Assembly (NCBI GenBank): GCA_023433275.1
Contig: JAEZDN010000052.1
Span: forward strand, 1-64,000
Direction of reading: 5' to 3'
Length of the DNA stretch: 64,000 bases
From: Verrucomicrobiota bacterium
Lineage (GTDB): Bacteria > Verrucomicrobiota > Verrucomicrobiia > Opitutales > Opitutaceae
Numbering within the stretch: position 1 is the stretch's first letter; each line of letters starts with the position of its first letter. The notes below the pieces were generated by a model that saw only the letters and a program-made list of their open reading frames with translations, did no database searches and was not told the origin of the DNA. Position numbers and translations under genes: made by a program. Below, in pieces: positions 18,452 to 27,243 of the stretch.

Positions 18452-19197
18452 GGTTGCGGATTCATCAGCGCCTTCATCGTGCGGACGGCTTCGTCGATGC
18501 CGGTGAAGAGGGCGCGGCTGATGATGCTGTGACCGATGTTCAGCTCGTGGAGGTGCGGGATGGTGCGGACCTCGGTGATGTTGATATAGTTGATGCCATG
18601 CCCGGCGTTCACCACGAGCCCGAGGGAATGACCCAGTTTCGCGCCAGCCATGAGACGGGCGAGTTCGGGGCCCCGTTCCGGGTTATGATAGGCGTTGGCG
18701 TAGGCGCCGGTGTGGAGTTCGATCCAAGGAGCCTGCAGTTTCGCGGACATCTCGATTTGTGCGGGGTCAGGATCGATGAAGAGACTGGTCTTGATCCCGG
18801 CTGCGTTCATGGCGTCGGTCACGCGGGCAACCTTGTCGCGGTGTTTCACCACATCGAGTCCGCCTTCGGTGGTGATTTCCTCCCGGCTCTCCGGGACCAG
18901 GCACACGGAATGCGGCCGCAGGTGCAGGGCGATTTCGGTCATGGCCGGCGTGCAGGCCATCTCAAGGTTCAGCCGCGTCGACTTCGACGCGGCGAGCAGG
19001 CGGACATCCTCGTCCTGGATATGTCGTCGATCCTCGCGCAGATGAACGGTGATGCCATCGGCGCCGGCTTTTTCGCACAGGCCCGCCAAGGCCACGGGAT
19101 CGGGTTCGACCAGGCCGCCGAAACCGTCCCCCACCTGCCGATAGCGGGCCTGACGGAGGGTCGCGGCATGATCGATATTTACGCCGAGGAGAATCAT
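18448..19197 (-). CDS. pdxJ: Pyridoxine 5'-phosphate synthase
   Basis: PdxJ condenses 1-deoxyxylulose 5-phosphate with aminoacetone 3-phosphate in the DXP-dependent vitamin B6 pathway. The start at 19197 gives MILLGVNIDHAATLRQARYR, the classic PdxJ N-terminus with the phosphate-binding NIDHxATLRxAR motif, and a normal 249-residue protein. A longer upstream frame is rejected because it lies antisense to the start of the divergent gene. Further conserved blocks are DGITVHLREDRRHIQD, LNLEMACT, CLVPESREEITTEGGLD, IELHTGAYA and VVNAGHGINYINI. The stop codon is supplied by a GTAGCGA unit of the site E repeat. It heads the pdxJ-acpS-nnr-dprA run. Confidence 0.97.
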   Translation of the reverse strand: MILLGVNIDHAATLRQARYRQVGDGFGGLVEPDPVALAGLCEKAGADGITVHLREDRRHIQDEDVRLLAASKSTRLNLEMACTPAMTEIALHLRPHSVCLVPESREEITTEGGLDVVKHRDKVARVTDAMNAAGIKTSLFIDPDPAQIEMSAKLQAPWIELHTGAYANAYHNPERGPELARLMAGAKLGHSLGLVVNAGHGINYINITEVRTIPHLHELNIGHSIISRALFTGIDEAVRTMKALMNPQP

Positions 19198-19302
19198 GAA
19201 CCCTGAAGGATATCCAAACGCCGAGGTCTGGAAATGAGGAAATACAGCAGGGCCCCGGGTTTCTTCCTTCCTGTCACCGCCTCTTCCCCTTTCATTTCCC
19301 CG

Positions 19303-20034
19303 ATGCCCGAAGCCCCGCCCCGGAAGGAAAACCTGTTGCTGAATCTCGCCTGCAATGTCGCGGCCCCCGCGCTCATTCTGTCCAAGCTCAGTGACCGGCT
19401 CGGCGCCCGCAATGCCCTGCTGGTGGCCCTGGCGTTTCCCCTTGCCTACGGCCTCTACGACCTGATCAAGCGCAGGAATTTCAACTTCATCGCCGCCCTC
19501 GGTTTCACCAGCACCCTCGCGACGGGGGGACTGGGGTTGCTCAAACTCGACCCCTTCTGGTTCGCGGTGAAGGAAGCCGCCGTGCCGACGCTCATCGGAC
19601 TGACGGTGCTGATTTCCCAGATGACCCGAAAGCCGCTGGTGCGCACGATGATGTTCAACGACCAGGTGATTGACGTGCCCCGCGTCGAACAAGCGCTGGA
19701 TACTCGCAACCAGCGCCCGGCTTTCCTCCACCTGCTGAAAACGTCGAGCTGGCTCCTGGCCGGGTCATTCGCGATCAGCGCGGTGCTCAATTTCGTGCTC
19801 GCGCGGATCATCATCACGGCGATGCCCGACACCCCGCTCTTCAACGAGCAACTCGGTCGGCTTACGTGGATGAGCTACATCGTCATCATGATCCCCAGCA
19901 TGGCCGTGATGATTTATGCCCTGTGGCGGCTCCTGAAGGGCCTGCAAAAGCTGACCGGTCTTTCCCTCGAGGAAATCCTGCACCAGCCGGCGGGGAAGAA
20001 GCCCGACACACCCCGCGCAGGCGGAACGGCCTGA
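19303..20034 (+). CDS. VC0807-like polytopic membrane protein
   Basis: A 243-residue integral membrane protein resembling the VC0807 family, which is distantly similar to intracellular septation protein A. Recognisable features are NLACNVAAPALILSKLS, ALLVALAFPLAYGLYDLIKR and FIAALGFTSTLATGGLGLLKLD, with about six hydrophobic segments (near residues 15-30, 40-58, 65-85, 95-110, 150-172 and 195-220). The charged C-terminal tail is cytoplasmic-looking. The chosen start (MPEAPPRKENLL) is at 19303; an earlier ATG at 19234 would add 23 residues. It is divergent from pdxJ, and its stop codon adjoins the mobile-like repeat at 20038. Function unknown. Confidence 0.78.
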   Translation: MPEAPPRKENLLLNLACNVAAPALILSKLSDRLGARNALLVALAFPLAYGLYDLIKRRNFNFIAALGFTSTLATGGLGLLKLDPFWFAVKEAAVPTLIGLTVLISQMTRKPLVRTMMFNDQVIDVPRVEQALDTRNQRPAFLHLLKTSSWLLAGSFAISAVLNFVLARIIITAMPDTPLFNEQLGRLTWMSYIVIMIPSMAVMIYALWRLLKGLQKLTGLSLEEILHQPAGKKPDTPRAGGTA

Positions 20035-20037
20035 CCC

Positions 20038-20131
20038 GAATGGCGCCAAGTCAGGCACCCGCAGCGTCGCGCGGTCGTTGGCATTCGCGAGTGAGCAGCG
20101 GACGACAATGTGCCTTAACTTAGCGCCATTC
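20038..20131. repeat. MITE-like element, copy 1
   Basis: The element begins GAATGGCGCCAAGTCAGGCA and ends with an imperfect inverted copy, GTGCCTTAACTTAGCGCCAT plus TC. The interior has a small palindrome (CATTCGCGAGTG). It matches copy 2 at 22037-22152 in the same orientation with about nine differences over about 105 bases. Similarity continues past the right end to about 20140, while the outer left flank is not shared. The two copies bracket the TPR gene. Confidence 0.85.
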
Positions 20132-20180
20132 CGCCCTAACCCCGTCCGGCTGGCCGCATGGCGCGGCGGGCCGGGCGGAA

Positions 20181-21950
20181 TCACCGCATCTCTTTTTCCA
20201 GGGTCTCCAATTCGCCCTTTTTCCCTGTGAGGTAGTTCCGCGCTCCTTCGAGCGAATCGTTCACTTCCTTCGATAGTTCATACCGATACTCGTGGAGAAA
20301 AGCGTTGATGTCTCTGATCAGGGCGTCCGCACCCACCATGCTGCCCTTCTTGGCGTCCCAGGCCCGCTGCTTGTAGGTCAAGGCTAGGTTCATGTCCCCC
20401 TGATTGGCGCTGCGGCCGCTCCGCAGGATTTCCGTCGACCGTCGCAGGTGCTGTGCGGCGGTGGCGTCGGTTCGCTCGATGAGATGACGGGCCTGCGCAA
20501 AGCGTCGCTTGATATCTTCCAGTCGGGCGCCCATCGCCTCGGTTGCCTTGGCGTTGGCGGCCCGCTCCGCGACCAAGGTCTTGGCCTGCTGGTTGTATTT
20601 CGCGATCGCGCGTTTGACGCGGTCGGAGGATGGATCGGCCTTGAGGGCCGTCATCAACCAGTCTCCCGCTTCCTGGTAGAGCCGGGCCTTCTCCCGGTCC
20701 GGCTCACCGTCGCCCCTGAGCTGCAGGATTGTGGACAGGTGGACGGCGGCGAGCGCGGCGAACTGGGCGTCCTTGGCCGGGTCGTGGTCGCGCACGATGC
20801 GGCGCATCGCCTGCTCGGCCTCCTGCCCGATGACGCCGGTGTGCACGTGATAGAGCAGGCGCAGGTTGCTGGGATTGGAGCGCAGCAGGCCCTCCAGATA
20901 GTCCTTGTTCCGGAGGCGCTCCGGATCGGTGCTCGCCACCTTGAACGGGATGAAGTCGAAGACGGCTTCGAGGTGCAGGGCTTGGTCGGGGGCGTAGTTG
21001 CTGCGGACGAAGCGCTCCTTGACGTCGGCCAGAAGCCGGTAAACGCGGGCCGGATCGCGGCCCGCCTCGAAATGGGTGCGGCAGGTCTTCTGCAGCGCCT
21101 GCCACACGCGCGTGTCGTCGGGCAGCTTCTGGTAGGCTGCGAAGTAGCTGTCGAAGGCCGCGGCCGGGTCCTGTTCGAATTCGAGGCAATATCCGCGCAG
21201 GAGGAGCGCCTCCGGATGGCCCGGGACGAGTTCGAGCGCGCGTTCGACGTCGGGCTTCATCGCCCCGAAGGTTTCCGCCTGCGTGTTGGGCGTCCACAAC
21301 GAGTGGTGCAGCGTGGCGCGGCGGATCCGCATCTCGGCATCATCGGGCCCCAGGTCGATGGCATCGTTGAAATTCTCCAGCGCCCGGAGCGGCTGCTTCA
21401 GTTCGAGAAAAATCAGCGCGCGGATCCAGCGGAACGAGGCGTTCTCCGGCTCCAATTCGATGGCGGCATCGGCGTCTTCCAAGGCCTCCGCCGGCCGCTT
21501 CAGCTCGCGCAGAGCGCGGCCGCGATTGATGAAAGCCCTCGCCAGCTTCGGATCGTGCTGCCCCGCCGAGGTGAAGTCGGCGAGGGCCGCTTCGTTGTCC
21601 TTCTTCCACTCGAGATTCAGCAGCCCGCGCAGGTTGAGCGCGGTGGCGTTGCGCGGATACTCGCCGAGGAGGGCGTTGACGGTTTTCCAGGCGTCCTCGC
21701 GGTGGCGCTCGAAGTAGAGCAGCCGCGCCTGTTCGAGCAGCGCACCCTCGTTCCACGGCGAGCGCGCCAGCACCACGGCCAGGTCCGCGCGCGCCTGCTC
21801 GAACTGGCCGCTGTTATTGGCCTGCCGGGCGCGCTCGATCAGCGCCGCGTTGTCCTGGGCACCCGCAAGCGGGGCGAGAAGCGTGCAGCAGACGCACCAG
21901 AGTCCCACCCTCGGGACGTGCAGATACTTCCAGGGTAAAGCGAAACGCAT
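20181..21950 (-). CDS. Exported tetratricopeptide-repeat protein
   Basis: A 589-residue protein with an N-terminal signal peptide (VGLWCVCCTLLAPLAGAQ, cleavage near residue 31) and tandem TPR units. Recurrent helix pairs such as NNSGQFEQARADLAVVLARSP, NLRGLLNLEWKKDNEAALAD, INRGRALRELKRPAEALEDA and WIRALIFLELKQPLRALENF run from about residue 40 to 300. The C-terminal third is helical and charged without clear TPRs. It probably acts in the periplasm as a scaffold; no enzyme motif is seen. The start at 21950 is preferred over an ORF extension to 22118, because the extension is entirely the MITE-like repeat. It stands alone between two copies of that repeat. Confidence 0.82.
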   Translation of the reverse strand: MRFALPWKYLHVPRVGLWCVCCTLLAPLAGAQDNAALIERARQANNSGQFEQARADLAVVLARSPWNEGALLEQARLLYFERHREDAWKTVNALLGEYPRNATALNLRGLLNLEWKKDNEAALADFTSAGQHDPKLARAFINRGRALRELKRPAEALEDADAAIELEPENASFRWIRALIFLELKQPLRALENFNDAIDLGPDDAEMRIRRATLHHSLWTPNTQAETFGAMKPDVERALELVPGHPEALLLRGYCLEFEQDPAAAFDSYFAAYQKLPDDTRVWQALQKTCRTHFEAGRDPARVYRLLADVKERFVRSNYAPDQALHLEAVFDFIPFKVASTDPERLRNKDYLEGLLRSNPSNLRLLYHVHTGVIGQEAEQAMRRIVRDHDPAKDAQFAALAAVHLSTILQLRGDGEPDREKARLYQEAGDWLMTALKADPSSDRVKRAIAKYNQQAKTLVAERAANAKATEAMGARLEDIKRRFAQARHLIERTDATAAQHLRRSTEILRSGRSANQGDMNLALTYKQRAWDAKKGSMVGADALIRDINAFLHEYRYELSKEVNDSLEGARNYLTGKKGELETLEKEMR

Positions 21951-22036
21951 GGGCGCGACATTGGAAGGTTGCCGTGCGCAAATCAAGCGGCGGGCTTTGC
22001 CTCCACGTGCTGAAGCTGCGCCGTTGAAGCGGGGAC

Positions 22037-22152
22037 GGGTCAGGGCGGAATGGCGCCAAGTCAGGCATCCGCGTAGTCGCGCGGTCATTGGCATTCGCGA
22101 GTGAGCAGCGGACGACAATGTGCCTCAACTGAGCGCCATTCCGGCCTGACCC
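22037..22152. repeat. MITE-like element, copy 2, with ~31-bp inverted ends
   Basis: The left end GGGTCAGGGCGGAATGGCGC and continuing CAAGTCAGGCA (22037-22067) matches the reverse complement of the right end (22121-22152) with only a few differences. That gives a 116-base element with inverted termini of about 31 bases, in the same orientation as copy 1. Both copies keep an open frame reading RHIVVRCSLANANDRA on the minus strand. It lies in the 304-base gap between the TPR and citrate synthase genes, which otherwise holds only the gltA terminator. Confidence 0.85.
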
Positions 22153-22202
22153 AGGACGTTCATCGGCCGAAGCGCGCTGAGGTCCGCGCGCCCTGCTCCC
22201 AA

Positions 22203-22231
22203 TAAAAAAGGCGGGGCTCGGAGACCCCGCC
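22203..22231 (-). terminator. Intrinsic terminator of gltA
   Basis: On the minus strand GGCGGGG (22231-22225) pairs with CCCCGCC (22216-22210) around an 8-base loop, followed by TTTTTT and then ATT. It starts 24 bases after the citrate synthase stop codon. Confidence 0.92.
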
Positions 22232-22254
22232 TGCCGATGTCGCCCGGGTGGAAC

Positions 22255-23550
22255 TCACCCGCGCTTGCCGATGAGCACGTAGTCGCGCTGCACCGGACCG
22301 ACGTAGATCTGGCGCGGCCGGTAGATGCGGCCCTTGGGATTGGACGCGACTTCCTTCCAGTTGGCGATCCAGCCGGGGGAGCGGCCAATGGCGAACATGG
22401 TGGTGAAGAGTTCCGTGGGGATGCCCAGCGCGCGCATGATGATGCCCGAGTAGAAATCCACGTTCGGGTACAGCTTGCGCGAGAGGAAATACTCGTCGTT
22501 CAGGGCGGCCTGCTCGAGGCGCTTCGCGATGTCGAGCAGCGGGTCGGTCTTGCCGAGCTTGTTGAGCACGACCTCGCAGGCCTTGCCGATGATGCGGGCG
22601 CGCGGATCGTAATTGCGGTACACCGCGTGACCGAAACCCATCAACCGGTTCGCCTTCGAGCCCGATTTGGCGGCCCCGATGAAGCGGGTGCCGTCGTCTC
22701 CCTCGTCGTGGATGGTCTGCAGCATCTGCATGACGGCGGAGTTGGCGCCGCCGTGGAGCGGGCCGGAGAGCGCGCAAATGCCCGCTGCGAGCGAGGTGAA
22801 CAGGTTCGCGCCGCTCGAGCCCACCATGCGGACGGTCGAGGTGCTGCAGTTTTGCTCGTGGTCGGCGTGGAGCAGGAGAATCAGGTTCAGCGCGTGGGAA
22901 ACCTCCGGGATCACGGCATATTCGCGGTAGGGTTCCGAGAACATGAGGTGGAGGAAATTGTCGCAGAAGGGCACATCCTTCGGGTAGTTGAACGGAAGCC
23001 CGTGCCGATAGCGGAAGATGCCGGCCACGATCGTGCGGATCTTCGAAATGGCCATGGCGGCCGTCAGGTCGAAGTTGGCCAGGTCCTTCTCGAAATTATT
23101 CGTGGCCAGATGGGGGTAGTACGCCGCCATCGAGCTGACGATCGAAGTCAGCATGCCCATGGGCGGAGCGTCGCGGGGAAAGCCCTCGAAGATGCGCAGC
23201 ATCTGGGTGTCGATGGCCGCGTTCTGCCGCAGCAGCTGGCCAAATTCGACCCGTTGGGTCGGGTTGGGCAACTCGCCATAAATCACCAGGTAGGCGGTTT
23301 CGACGAAGTCCGATTTTTCAGCCAGCTGTTCGATCGGGTAGCCGCGGTGGCGCAGGACCCCGTTGTCGCCGTCGAGATAGGTGATGCTGCTCTCACACGA
23401 GCCCGTGTTGCCGTAGCCCTGGTCGTAGGAGATGTACCCCGTGTCGGCCCGCAGCTTGCGGAAATCGATGGCTTTTTCCCCCTCGGAACCGGTGATGATG
23501 GGGTAGCTGACTTCCTTGCCGTCTAGTTTGATAATGGCGTCGTTGGGCAT
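22255..23550 (-). CDS. gltA: Citrate synthase (type II, hexameric)
   Basis: Condenses oxaloacetate and acetyl-CoA to citrate at the entry of the TCA cycle. The 431-residue length and the N-terminal beta domain (AIIKLDGKEVSYPIITGSEG) fit the type II enzymes of Gram-negative bacteria. Active-site blocks are present: His in LLHADHEQNCSTSTVRM, His in PLHGGANSAVMQML, MGFGHAVYRNYDPRA, and Asp in NVDFYSGIIMRALGIP. The start at 23550 (MPNDAIIKLDG) matches family N-termini, while an upstream frame to 23640 adds a non-conserved stretch. It is monocistronic, with a strong terminator downstream and 138 bases separating it from the next gene. Confidence 0.97.
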   Translation of the reverse strand: MPNDAIIKLDGKEVSYPIITGSEGEKAIDFRKLRADTGYISYDQGYGNTGSCESSITYLDGDNGVLRHRGYPIEQLAEKSDFVETAYLVIYGELPNPTQRVEFGQLLRQNAAIDTQMLRIFEGFPRDAPPMGMLTSIVSSMAAYYPHLATNNFEKDLANFDLTAAMAISKIRTIVAGIFRYRHGLPFNYPKDVPFCDNFLHLMFSEPYREYAVIPEVSHALNLILLLHADHEQNCSTSTVRMVGSSGANLFTSLAAGICALSGPLHGGANSAVMQMLQTIHDEGDDGTRFIGAAKSGSKANRLMGFGHAVYRNYDPRARIIGKACEVVLNKLGKTDPLLDIAKRLEQAALNDEYFLSRKLYPNVDFYSGIIMRALGIPTELFTTMFAIGRSPGWIANWKEVASNPKGRIYRPRQIYVGPVQRDYVLIGKRG

Positions 23551-23688
23551 ACTGGGGTGGGTTTGGAAAACAGAGCAGAAAACGAGCCCTTTGCAAAGTA
23601 AAGCCTCCGCGCCGCGCGCGCGGGCGCGAATCATTAGCACACGGCCTCGGACGCGGAAGAAAACGTAACGACCCGCGACCCGCCCGCG

Positions 23689-24417
23689 CTATTTGAACTG
23701 CAGGGACGGGACCGCGAAGGTCTCGGCCGGGAACGATTCGTTGACCGTCACGGATTCAAAACTGATCGTCGTCTGGGTGCCGCCCGGGGCCTTGTTGATG
23801 ACGCGCCGGGGGAAGCGGACCCCGCCGGCGTAGATCTCGCCTTCCTCGCGGATCTCCCCGCCATTCTCGGTCTCGGTTTTCACGAGCTGGCCACTGGCCT
23901 TGTCGAAATAACGGGTGAAGACGATGCTGCCGCTGTGGGTGAACGAGAGCTTGATGCAGGACCGGCCGTCGACCGTGGCGTCGCCGAGGACCTGCACTTC
24001 GCAATTCGGCATGTCGCGCAGGGCATAAAAACTCAGATTCTCGAGGGTGTTGGCCCGGAGCCGCTTTACCTGGCTGGCATCAAGCAGGGTCACCTGCCAT
24101 TGCTGGGGGTTGGCGGGATTGGTGCGCTTCTGCCAGGCGTCATAGCCGTCGAGCGCGGTGGATTCGATGACGTTGGCCCCGGTGACGGTGATGCGCTGCT
24201 GGTAGGGCTTTTGAAACACGATATCCGTCGGCAGCTTCGATCCGTCCGTGAGCTCGAGCGAGCCCGTGAAATGCACGCTCTTCACCGCGTTCAGCGCCTT
24301 GTCCTCGCCCAGGAAGGACCGGGCCTTGGCAATCCACGCCTCCGCCGTCTGGGCGCCGAGGGGTGCGGAAACGATCGCGAGCAGGGCGGCCAGGGCGGTG
24401 AATCGACGGATTTTCAT
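23689..24417 (-). CDS. Exported hypothetical protein, possible LolA-like fold
   Basis: A 242-residue protein with a clear signal peptide (MKIRRFTALAALLAIVSAPL, then GAQ). The rest is rich in beta strands: SVHFTGSLELTDGSKLPTDI, VFQKPYQQRITV, SIVFTRYFDKASGQLVKTET, ISFESVTVNESFPAETFAV. This arrangement, including the late phrase resembling a DxxTGLLxKxE turn, recalls periplasmic lipoprotein-carrier-like proteins (the LolA/LolB or LppX superfamily). No sequence signature proves it. The ATG at 24417 is preferred over the longer frame because it begins the signal peptide. It lies 55 bases downstream of guaA and may be co-transcribed with it. Confidence 0.75.
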   Translation of the reverse strand: MKIRRFTALAALLAIVSAPLGAQTAEAWIAKARSFLGEDKALNAVKSVHFTGSLELTDGSKLPTDIVFQKPYQQRITVTGANVIESTALDGYDAWQKRTNPANPQQWQVTLLDASQVKRLRANTLENLSFYALRDMPNCEVQVLGDATVDGRSCIKLSFTHSGSIVFTRYFDKASGQLVKTETENGGEIREEGEIYAGGVRFPRRVINKAPGGTQTTISFESVTVNESFPAETFAVPSLQFK

Positions 24418-24472
24418 ACGGGGAATTATGACCTGCAAATTTGGGATCGGTGCCGGGCTTCGCAACGGCAAT

Positions 24473-26011
24473 TTACTCCCATTCGATGGTCGCGGGCGGC
24501 TTGGAGCTGATGTCCAGCACGACCCGGCTCACGCCGCGCACTTCGTTGGTGATGCGACTCGAGATTTTCTGAAGCAAGTCGTGCGGCAGGCGGGCCCAGT
24601 CGGCCGTCATCGCGTCGATGCTCTCGACGATACGCAGGGCGATCACGTAGTCGTAAGTGCGCTCGTCGCCGAACACGCCGACGGTCTTCACGGGCAGGAA
24701 AACGGCGAAGGACTGCCAGACCTTCCAATAGTGGCCGGACTTCATCATTTCCTCCTGGAGGACGGCATCGGCCTCGCGAAGGATGTCGATCTTGTCGGCG
24801 GTGATGTCACCCATCACGCGGACCCCGAGACCGGGGCCCGGGAACGGCTGACGCCACACCACTTCCTTCGGCAAGCCAAGGGCGGAGCCGACCTGGCGGA
24901 CCTCGTCCTTGAAAAGTTCGCGGAGCGGCTCGATGAGCTTGAGCTTCATCCGTTCGGGCAGGCCGCCGACGTTGTGGTGGGTCTTGATGAGCGAGGCGGG
25001 ATTGCCCTGGATCGAGACGGATTCGATGACGTCAGGATAAAGCGTCCCCTGTCCCAGGAACTGCGCGCCGCCGATCGAGCGGAGGGATTTCTCGAAGACC
25101 TCGACGAAGGTGCGACCGATGATCTTGCGCTTGGTCTCGGGCTCGGTGACTCCCTTCAGGCGTTTCAGGAAAAGCTTCGAGGCGTCCACCACGCGGAGGT
25201 CGATCTTGAAGTTCCGCCGGTAGAGCGCCTCGACATAGTCGCGCTCGCCCTTGCGGAGCAGGCCGTTGTCCACGAACACGCAGGTGAGTTGCTTGCCGAT
25301 GGCCTTGTGCAGAAGCGCCGCGGCCACGGAGGAATCCACGCCGCCGGAGAGACCGAGCAGCACGCGGTTCTTGCCGACCTTGTCGCGGATGTCGGCGACG
25401 GCATGGGCGATGAAATCCCTGGTGGTCCAGTCCTGTTTCGCCCCGCACACCTTCACGAGGAAGTTGCGGATCATGTCGACGCCGCGCTCGGTGTGAAAAA
25501 CCTCGGGGTGAAACTGGATGCCGTAGAAGCGGCGCTTCGGGTCCTCGATGCCGGAGAAGGGAGAATTATCGGAGATCGCGGTGGCCACGAAACCCGGGGG
25601 AAGCTTCGTGAGCTTGTCGCCGTGGGAATTCCAGATGCGCAGCTTGCGGGGCAGGCCGGCGAACAGCTTGCCGGGCCTCTTGATCGTCAGGTGGCCGTGG
25701 CCGTACTCGCGTGCCTTGCTCAGCGCGACCGTGCCGCCGAGGAAGTAGCCCATGAGTTGCACGCCGTAACAGATGCCGAGCACAGGAACGCCGAGTTGGA
25801 AAATCTCCGGATCGGGATGAGGGGCGGTCTTGGCGTAGACACTCTGGGGGCCACCCGAGAGGATGATGCCGACCACGCCATCCTCGCGGAGCTTGGCGGC
25901 CGGTGTGCTGTAGTGATAGATCTTTGAATAGACCTGGCACTCGCGGATGCGGCGCGCGATGACCTGCGTCAGTTGGGAACCGAAATCGAGAACGGCGATT
26001 GTCTGTGCCAT
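24473..26011 (-). CDS. guaA: GMP synthase (glutamine-hydrolysing)
   Basis: Converts XMP to GMP using glutamine and ATP. The 512-residue protein joins an N-terminal class I glutaminase (IAVLDFGSQLTQVIARRIRE, the catalytic Cys in LGICYGVQLMGYFLGG, and FHPEVFHTERG) with an ATP-pyrophosphatase domain (LLGLSGGVDSSVAAALLHKA) and the C-terminal dimerisation domain (QPFPGPGLGVRVMG and the final ISSKPPATIEWE). All signatures are intact. The gene lies 181 bases after the zinc-ribbon gene, in a gap with no recognisable feature. Confidence 0.98.
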   Translation of the reverse strand: MAQTIAVLDFGSQLTQVIARRIRECQVYSKIYHYSTPAAKLREDGVVGIILSGGPQSVYAKTAPHPDPEIFQLGVPVLGICYGVQLMGYFLGGTVALSKAREYGHGHLTIKRPGKLFAGLPRKLRIWNSHGDKLTKLPPGFVATAISDNSPFSGIEDPKRRFYGIQFHPEVFHTERGVDMIRNFLVKVCGAKQDWTTRDFIAHAVADIRDKVGKNRVLLGLSGGVDSSVAAALLHKAIGKQLTCVFVDNGLLRKGERDYVEALYRRNFKIDLRVVDASKLFLKRLKGVTEPETKRKIIGRTFVEVFEKSLRSIGGAQFLGQGTLYPDVIESVSIQGNPASLIKTHHNVGGLPERMKLKLIEPLRELFKDEVRQVGSALGLPKEVVWRQPFPGPGLGVRVMGDITADKIDILREADAVLQEEMMKSGHYWKVWQSFAVFLPVKTVGVFGDERTYDYVIALRIVESIDAMTADWARLPHDLLQKISSRITNEVRGVSRVVLDISSKPPATIEWE

Positions 26012-26192
26012 GCGAAGTTATGGGGTGCGCGGCGTGGACGAATCAACCCCAATTCAGTTTAACCGCCGTGATCTTCAGGTTGTCGGGCTGGGAGCCGGCG
26101 GAGGATTGGCTGGGACGGCCAAGCAGCCCGCCACGCCTGCCCAACCGCCACCGAACCAAGGTGGGTTCAGCGACCCGCCCTGCCATGAGGAG

Positions 26193-26423
26193 CTAAAACT
26201 TCAGGCGCGTATTGACGTGGCCACACTTGGGGCACGGCGCGGTCTCGATGCCGTCTTTCTCGACGTAAATATGGTCACAGCGAATGCAATGAAACGTGAT
26301 CTTGCGACGCTCCCGATCGTAAAAGGCGCGATCACGGCGGTCATAGTAAACCCACAGGAATCCGAACAATCCCAGCACAGTCAGGCCGTAGAGGAGGACA
26401 TCGAAGATGAAGCTGGGCGCCAT
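26193..26423 (-). CDS. Small membrane-anchored zinc-ribbon protein
   Basis: A 76-residue protein made of one N-terminal membrane segment (FIFDVLLYGLTVLGLFGFLW, residues 5-24), a charged linker (YYDRRDRAFYDRERRK) and a C-terminal zinc ribbon with cysteine pairs CIRC and CPKC about 18 residues apart. I do not recognise a named family. Small membrane-bound zinc ribbons of this form occur in Verrucomicrobia next to unrelated genes. The start at 26423 (MAPSFIFDVLL) is chosen because the longer frame runs antisense and out of frame through the SDR gene. It lies 22 bases after the SDR stop, so it is probably the third gene of the dehydrogenase transcript. Confidence 0.8.
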   Translation of the reverse strand: MAPSFIFDVLLYGLTVLGLFGFLWVYYDRRDRAFYDRERRKITFHCIRCDHIYVEKDGIETAPCPKCGHVNTRLKF

Positions 26424-26445
26424 GGTTTGGAATGGTCCTTGCGCG

Positions 26446-27243
26446 CTATTTCCGCGCCGGCAAGGCCCGGGTGTCATTGACCGAGATGCCGCCGTCCACG
26501 AGCAGGATTTGACCAGTGACGTAACAGCTGGCGTCGCTGGCGAGAAAAACCAGGGCGCCCCCGAGATCCTGCTCCACCGAGCCGGGCCGGCGAAGCGGGA
26601 TCTTGTCGCTGAGGTAGCGAACCCACTCGGCGTCCTCGTACATGACCGCATTCTGGGACGTCTTGAACCAGCCCGGGGCGAGACAGTTGACGCGCACGCC
26701 ATGGGGGCCCCAGTCCGCGGCGAGGCTCATGGTGAGTTGTTTGATGCCTCCGCGGCTGGCGCCATACGGGCCGAGCCCGGCGTAACCCGCCACGCTGGTG
26801 ACCGACCCGATATTGATGATACGCCCGTCCCCCCGGGCGGTCATGTGGCGCGCGACCGCTTGGGCCACGAAGAACGGGCCACGCAGGTTAGTGTCGAGTA
26901 TGGTGTTCCAGTCGTCCCACGTGACATGGAGCGCGGGCTTGCGGATGTTGCAACCGGCGTTGTTCACGAGGATGTCGATGCGCGCGAAAGCGGCGTGCGC
27001 CGTCTCAATGGCGGCGTTGATACTACCCTGGTTGCGCACATCGAGCGCGACCGGGACGCACCGCCGGCCCAGAGCCTCGATGGCAAGCCGGGTTTCCTCG
27101 AGTGAAGCAAGCGACCGGCTGGTGACGGCCAGGTCTGCGCCGGCACGGGCGAGCGCGATGGCAAAGAAGCGACCGAGGCCGCGGCTGGCGCCGGTGACGA
27201 GTGCGGTCTTGCCCGTCAGATCGAAGGCAGCCGGTCCACTCAT
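26446..27243 (-). CDS. Short-chain dehydrogenase/reductase, gluconate 5-dehydrogenase-like
   Basis: A 265-residue classical SDR with NAD(P)-binding TGASRGLGRFFAIAL near residues 18-32, NNAGCN in the strand-4 region, a catalytic serine in IGSVTSVAGYAG, and a C-terminal GQILLVDGGISVND. It most resembles the gluconate 5-dehydrogenase/KduD group. The catalytic YxxxK reads Tyr160-Gly-Ala-Ser-Arg164, so arginine replaces the usual lysine. The start overlaps the stop of the upstream zinc dehydrogenase by four bases (ATGA), indicating coupled translation. Together the two suggest oxidation/reduction of a sugar acid or polyol, for example an idonate-to-gluconate type route; the substrate is not proven. 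Confidence 0.9.
   Translation of the reverse strand: MSGPAAFDLTGKTALVTGASRGLGRFFAIALARAGADLAVTSRSLASLEETRLAIEALGRRCVPVALDVRNQGSINAAIETAHAAFARIDILVNNAGCNIRKPALHVTWDDWNTILDTNLRGPFFVAQAVARHMTARGDGRIINIGSVTSVAGYAGLGPYGASRGGIKQLTMSLAADWGPHGVRVNCLAPGWFKTSQNAVMYEDAEWVRYLSDKIPLRRPGSVEQDLGGALVFLASDASCYVTGQILLVDGGISVNDTRALPARK

Noticed and set aside
22047..22118. N-terminal extension of the TPR protein reading SSAAHSRMPMTARLRGCLTW.
   Set aside because: It is encoded entirely by the MITE-like repeat; a signal peptide begins at the internal ATG at 21950.
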